NCBI GenBank assembly: GCA_014729735.1
Contig: WJJN01000247.1
Location: forward strand, 1 to 5,990
Length of the DNA stretch: 5,990 bases
From: Candidatus Zhuqueibacterota bacterium
GTDB lineage: Bacteria; Zhuqueibacterota; Zhuqueibacteria; Thermofontimicrobiales; Thiofontviventaceae
Direction of reading: 5' to 3'
Position 1 is the stretch's first letter, and every line of letters begins with the position of its first letter. A program made the position numbers and the translations under genes. This document shows, in pieces, positions 5,815-5,990 of this stretch. The notes beneath the pieces are model-generated. The model searched no databases and was not told the DNA's origin. It was given only the letters and a program-made list of their open reading frames with translations.

Positions 5815-5847
5815 CTTTTATAATTAAATTTTTAACCTTAAACAATT

Positions 5848-5854
5848 GGGGAGG
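5848..5854 (+). promoter_or_regulatory. tuf ribosome-binding site
   Basis: GGGGAGG is a near-ideal Shine-Dalgarno sequence 9 nt before the tuf ATG at 5864. An ATG at 5857 is only 2 nt away and opens a four-codon frame that stops at 5869-5871, so the start at 5864 is preferred. Confidence 0.8.
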
Positions 5855-5863
5855 TAATGACCG

Positions 5864-5990
5864 ATGGCTAAGGCAAAGTTTGAGCGGACGAAGCCGCATG
5901 TAAATATAGGAACGATTGGTCATGTAGATCACGGCAAGACGACTTTAACCGCAGCCATAACGATGTATTTGGCAAATCAAGGACAGGCAG
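5864..5990 (+). CDS. tuf: Translation elongation factor Tu, N-terminal part (runs off the window)
   Basis: The first 42 codons of EF-Tu, the GTPase that brings aminoacyl-tRNA to the ribosomal A site. The N-terminus MAKAKFERTKPHVNIGTIGH is characteristic of bacterial EF-Tu, and the P-loop GHVDHGKT is at residues 19-26. The frame is still open at the window edge. The following helix (AITMYLANQGQA) is close to, but not identical with, the common ITxxLAxxG pattern. It has no separate promoter visible in the 49 nt after tRNA-Thr, so it is probably read through from the promoter at 5188-5215 or from within the cluster. Whether a second tuf copy exists elsewhere, and whether tRNA-Trp, secE and nusG follow, cannot be seen. 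Confidence 0.97.
   Translation, partial: MAKAKFERTKPHVNIGTIGHVDHGKTTLTAAITMYLANQGQA

Noticed and set aside
5857..5871. Four-codon frame (ATG to TAA) overlapping the tuf start, considered as a leader peptide
   Set aside because: The ATG is only 2 nt from the Shine-Dalgarno sequence, too close for efficient initiation, and the frame is likely chance.
5712..5903. A 63-codon plus-strand open frame from the inverted repeat across tRNA-Thr into tuf
   Set aside because: The AQSVEHILGKDEVTSSILV stretch is the typical translation of a tRNA gene, and the end overlaps tuf out of frame.

Overview
The window is housekeeping DNA from a bacterium, read entirely on the + strand. It runs from the end of ruvA through ruvB, queA, gltX and cysS, then into a tRNA-Thr, tRNA-Tyr, tRNA-Gly, tRNA-Thr cluster that leads into the start of tuf (EF-Tu). 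Base composition is moderate and somewhat AT-rich between genes. Genes start with ATG, most behind recognisable Shine-Dalgarno sequences, and no tRNA gene encodes its CCA end. The Thr-Tyr-Gly-Thr-tuf order recurs in several phyla, including members of the Bacteroidota/Chlorobiota/Ignavibacteria side of the tree. Canonical sigma70-like -35/-10 boxes argue against a typical Bacteroidota promoter system. An FCB-related or candidate-phylum Gram-negative is a reasonable but low-confidence guess; the sequence does not fix the taxon.

Layout. 1-60 is the last 19 codons of a probable ruvA. A 100-bp AT-rich gap holds a possible promoter. ruvB (161-1189) and queA (1201-2229) are tightly coupled: the queA Shine-Dalgarno overlaps the ruvB stop codon. 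gltX (2286-3731) and cysS (3759-5180) follow with short gaps and no visible terminator. Seven bases after the cysS stop is a strong-looking extended -10 promoter (5188-5215), which should drive the tRNA-tuf transcript. Its leader carries a compact hairpin just before tRNA-Thr(UGU). tRNA-Tyr(GUA) follows 7 nt later, then tRNA-Gly(UCC), then a 160-nt spacer filled largely by a long imperfect inverted repeat (5592-5720), then tRNA-Thr(GGU), then tuf from 5864 past the window edge.

How the genes work together. RuvA/RuvB are the Holliday-junction branch-migration motor. The rest serves translation. QueA makes the epoxyqueuosine precursor of queuosine at G34 of GUN-anticodon tRNAs, and the tRNA-Tyr(GUA) encoded here carries the U33-G34-U35 signal expected of such a substrate. 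GltX and CysS charge tRNA-Glu and tRNA-Cys, and EF-Tu delivers aminoacyl-tRNAs to the ribosome.

I found no evidence for a novel multi-gene system. The items most worth a second look are the inverted-repeat element inside the tRNA cluster, the leader hairpin and its complementarity to tRNA-Thr, and the KMAKS form of the CysRS signature.
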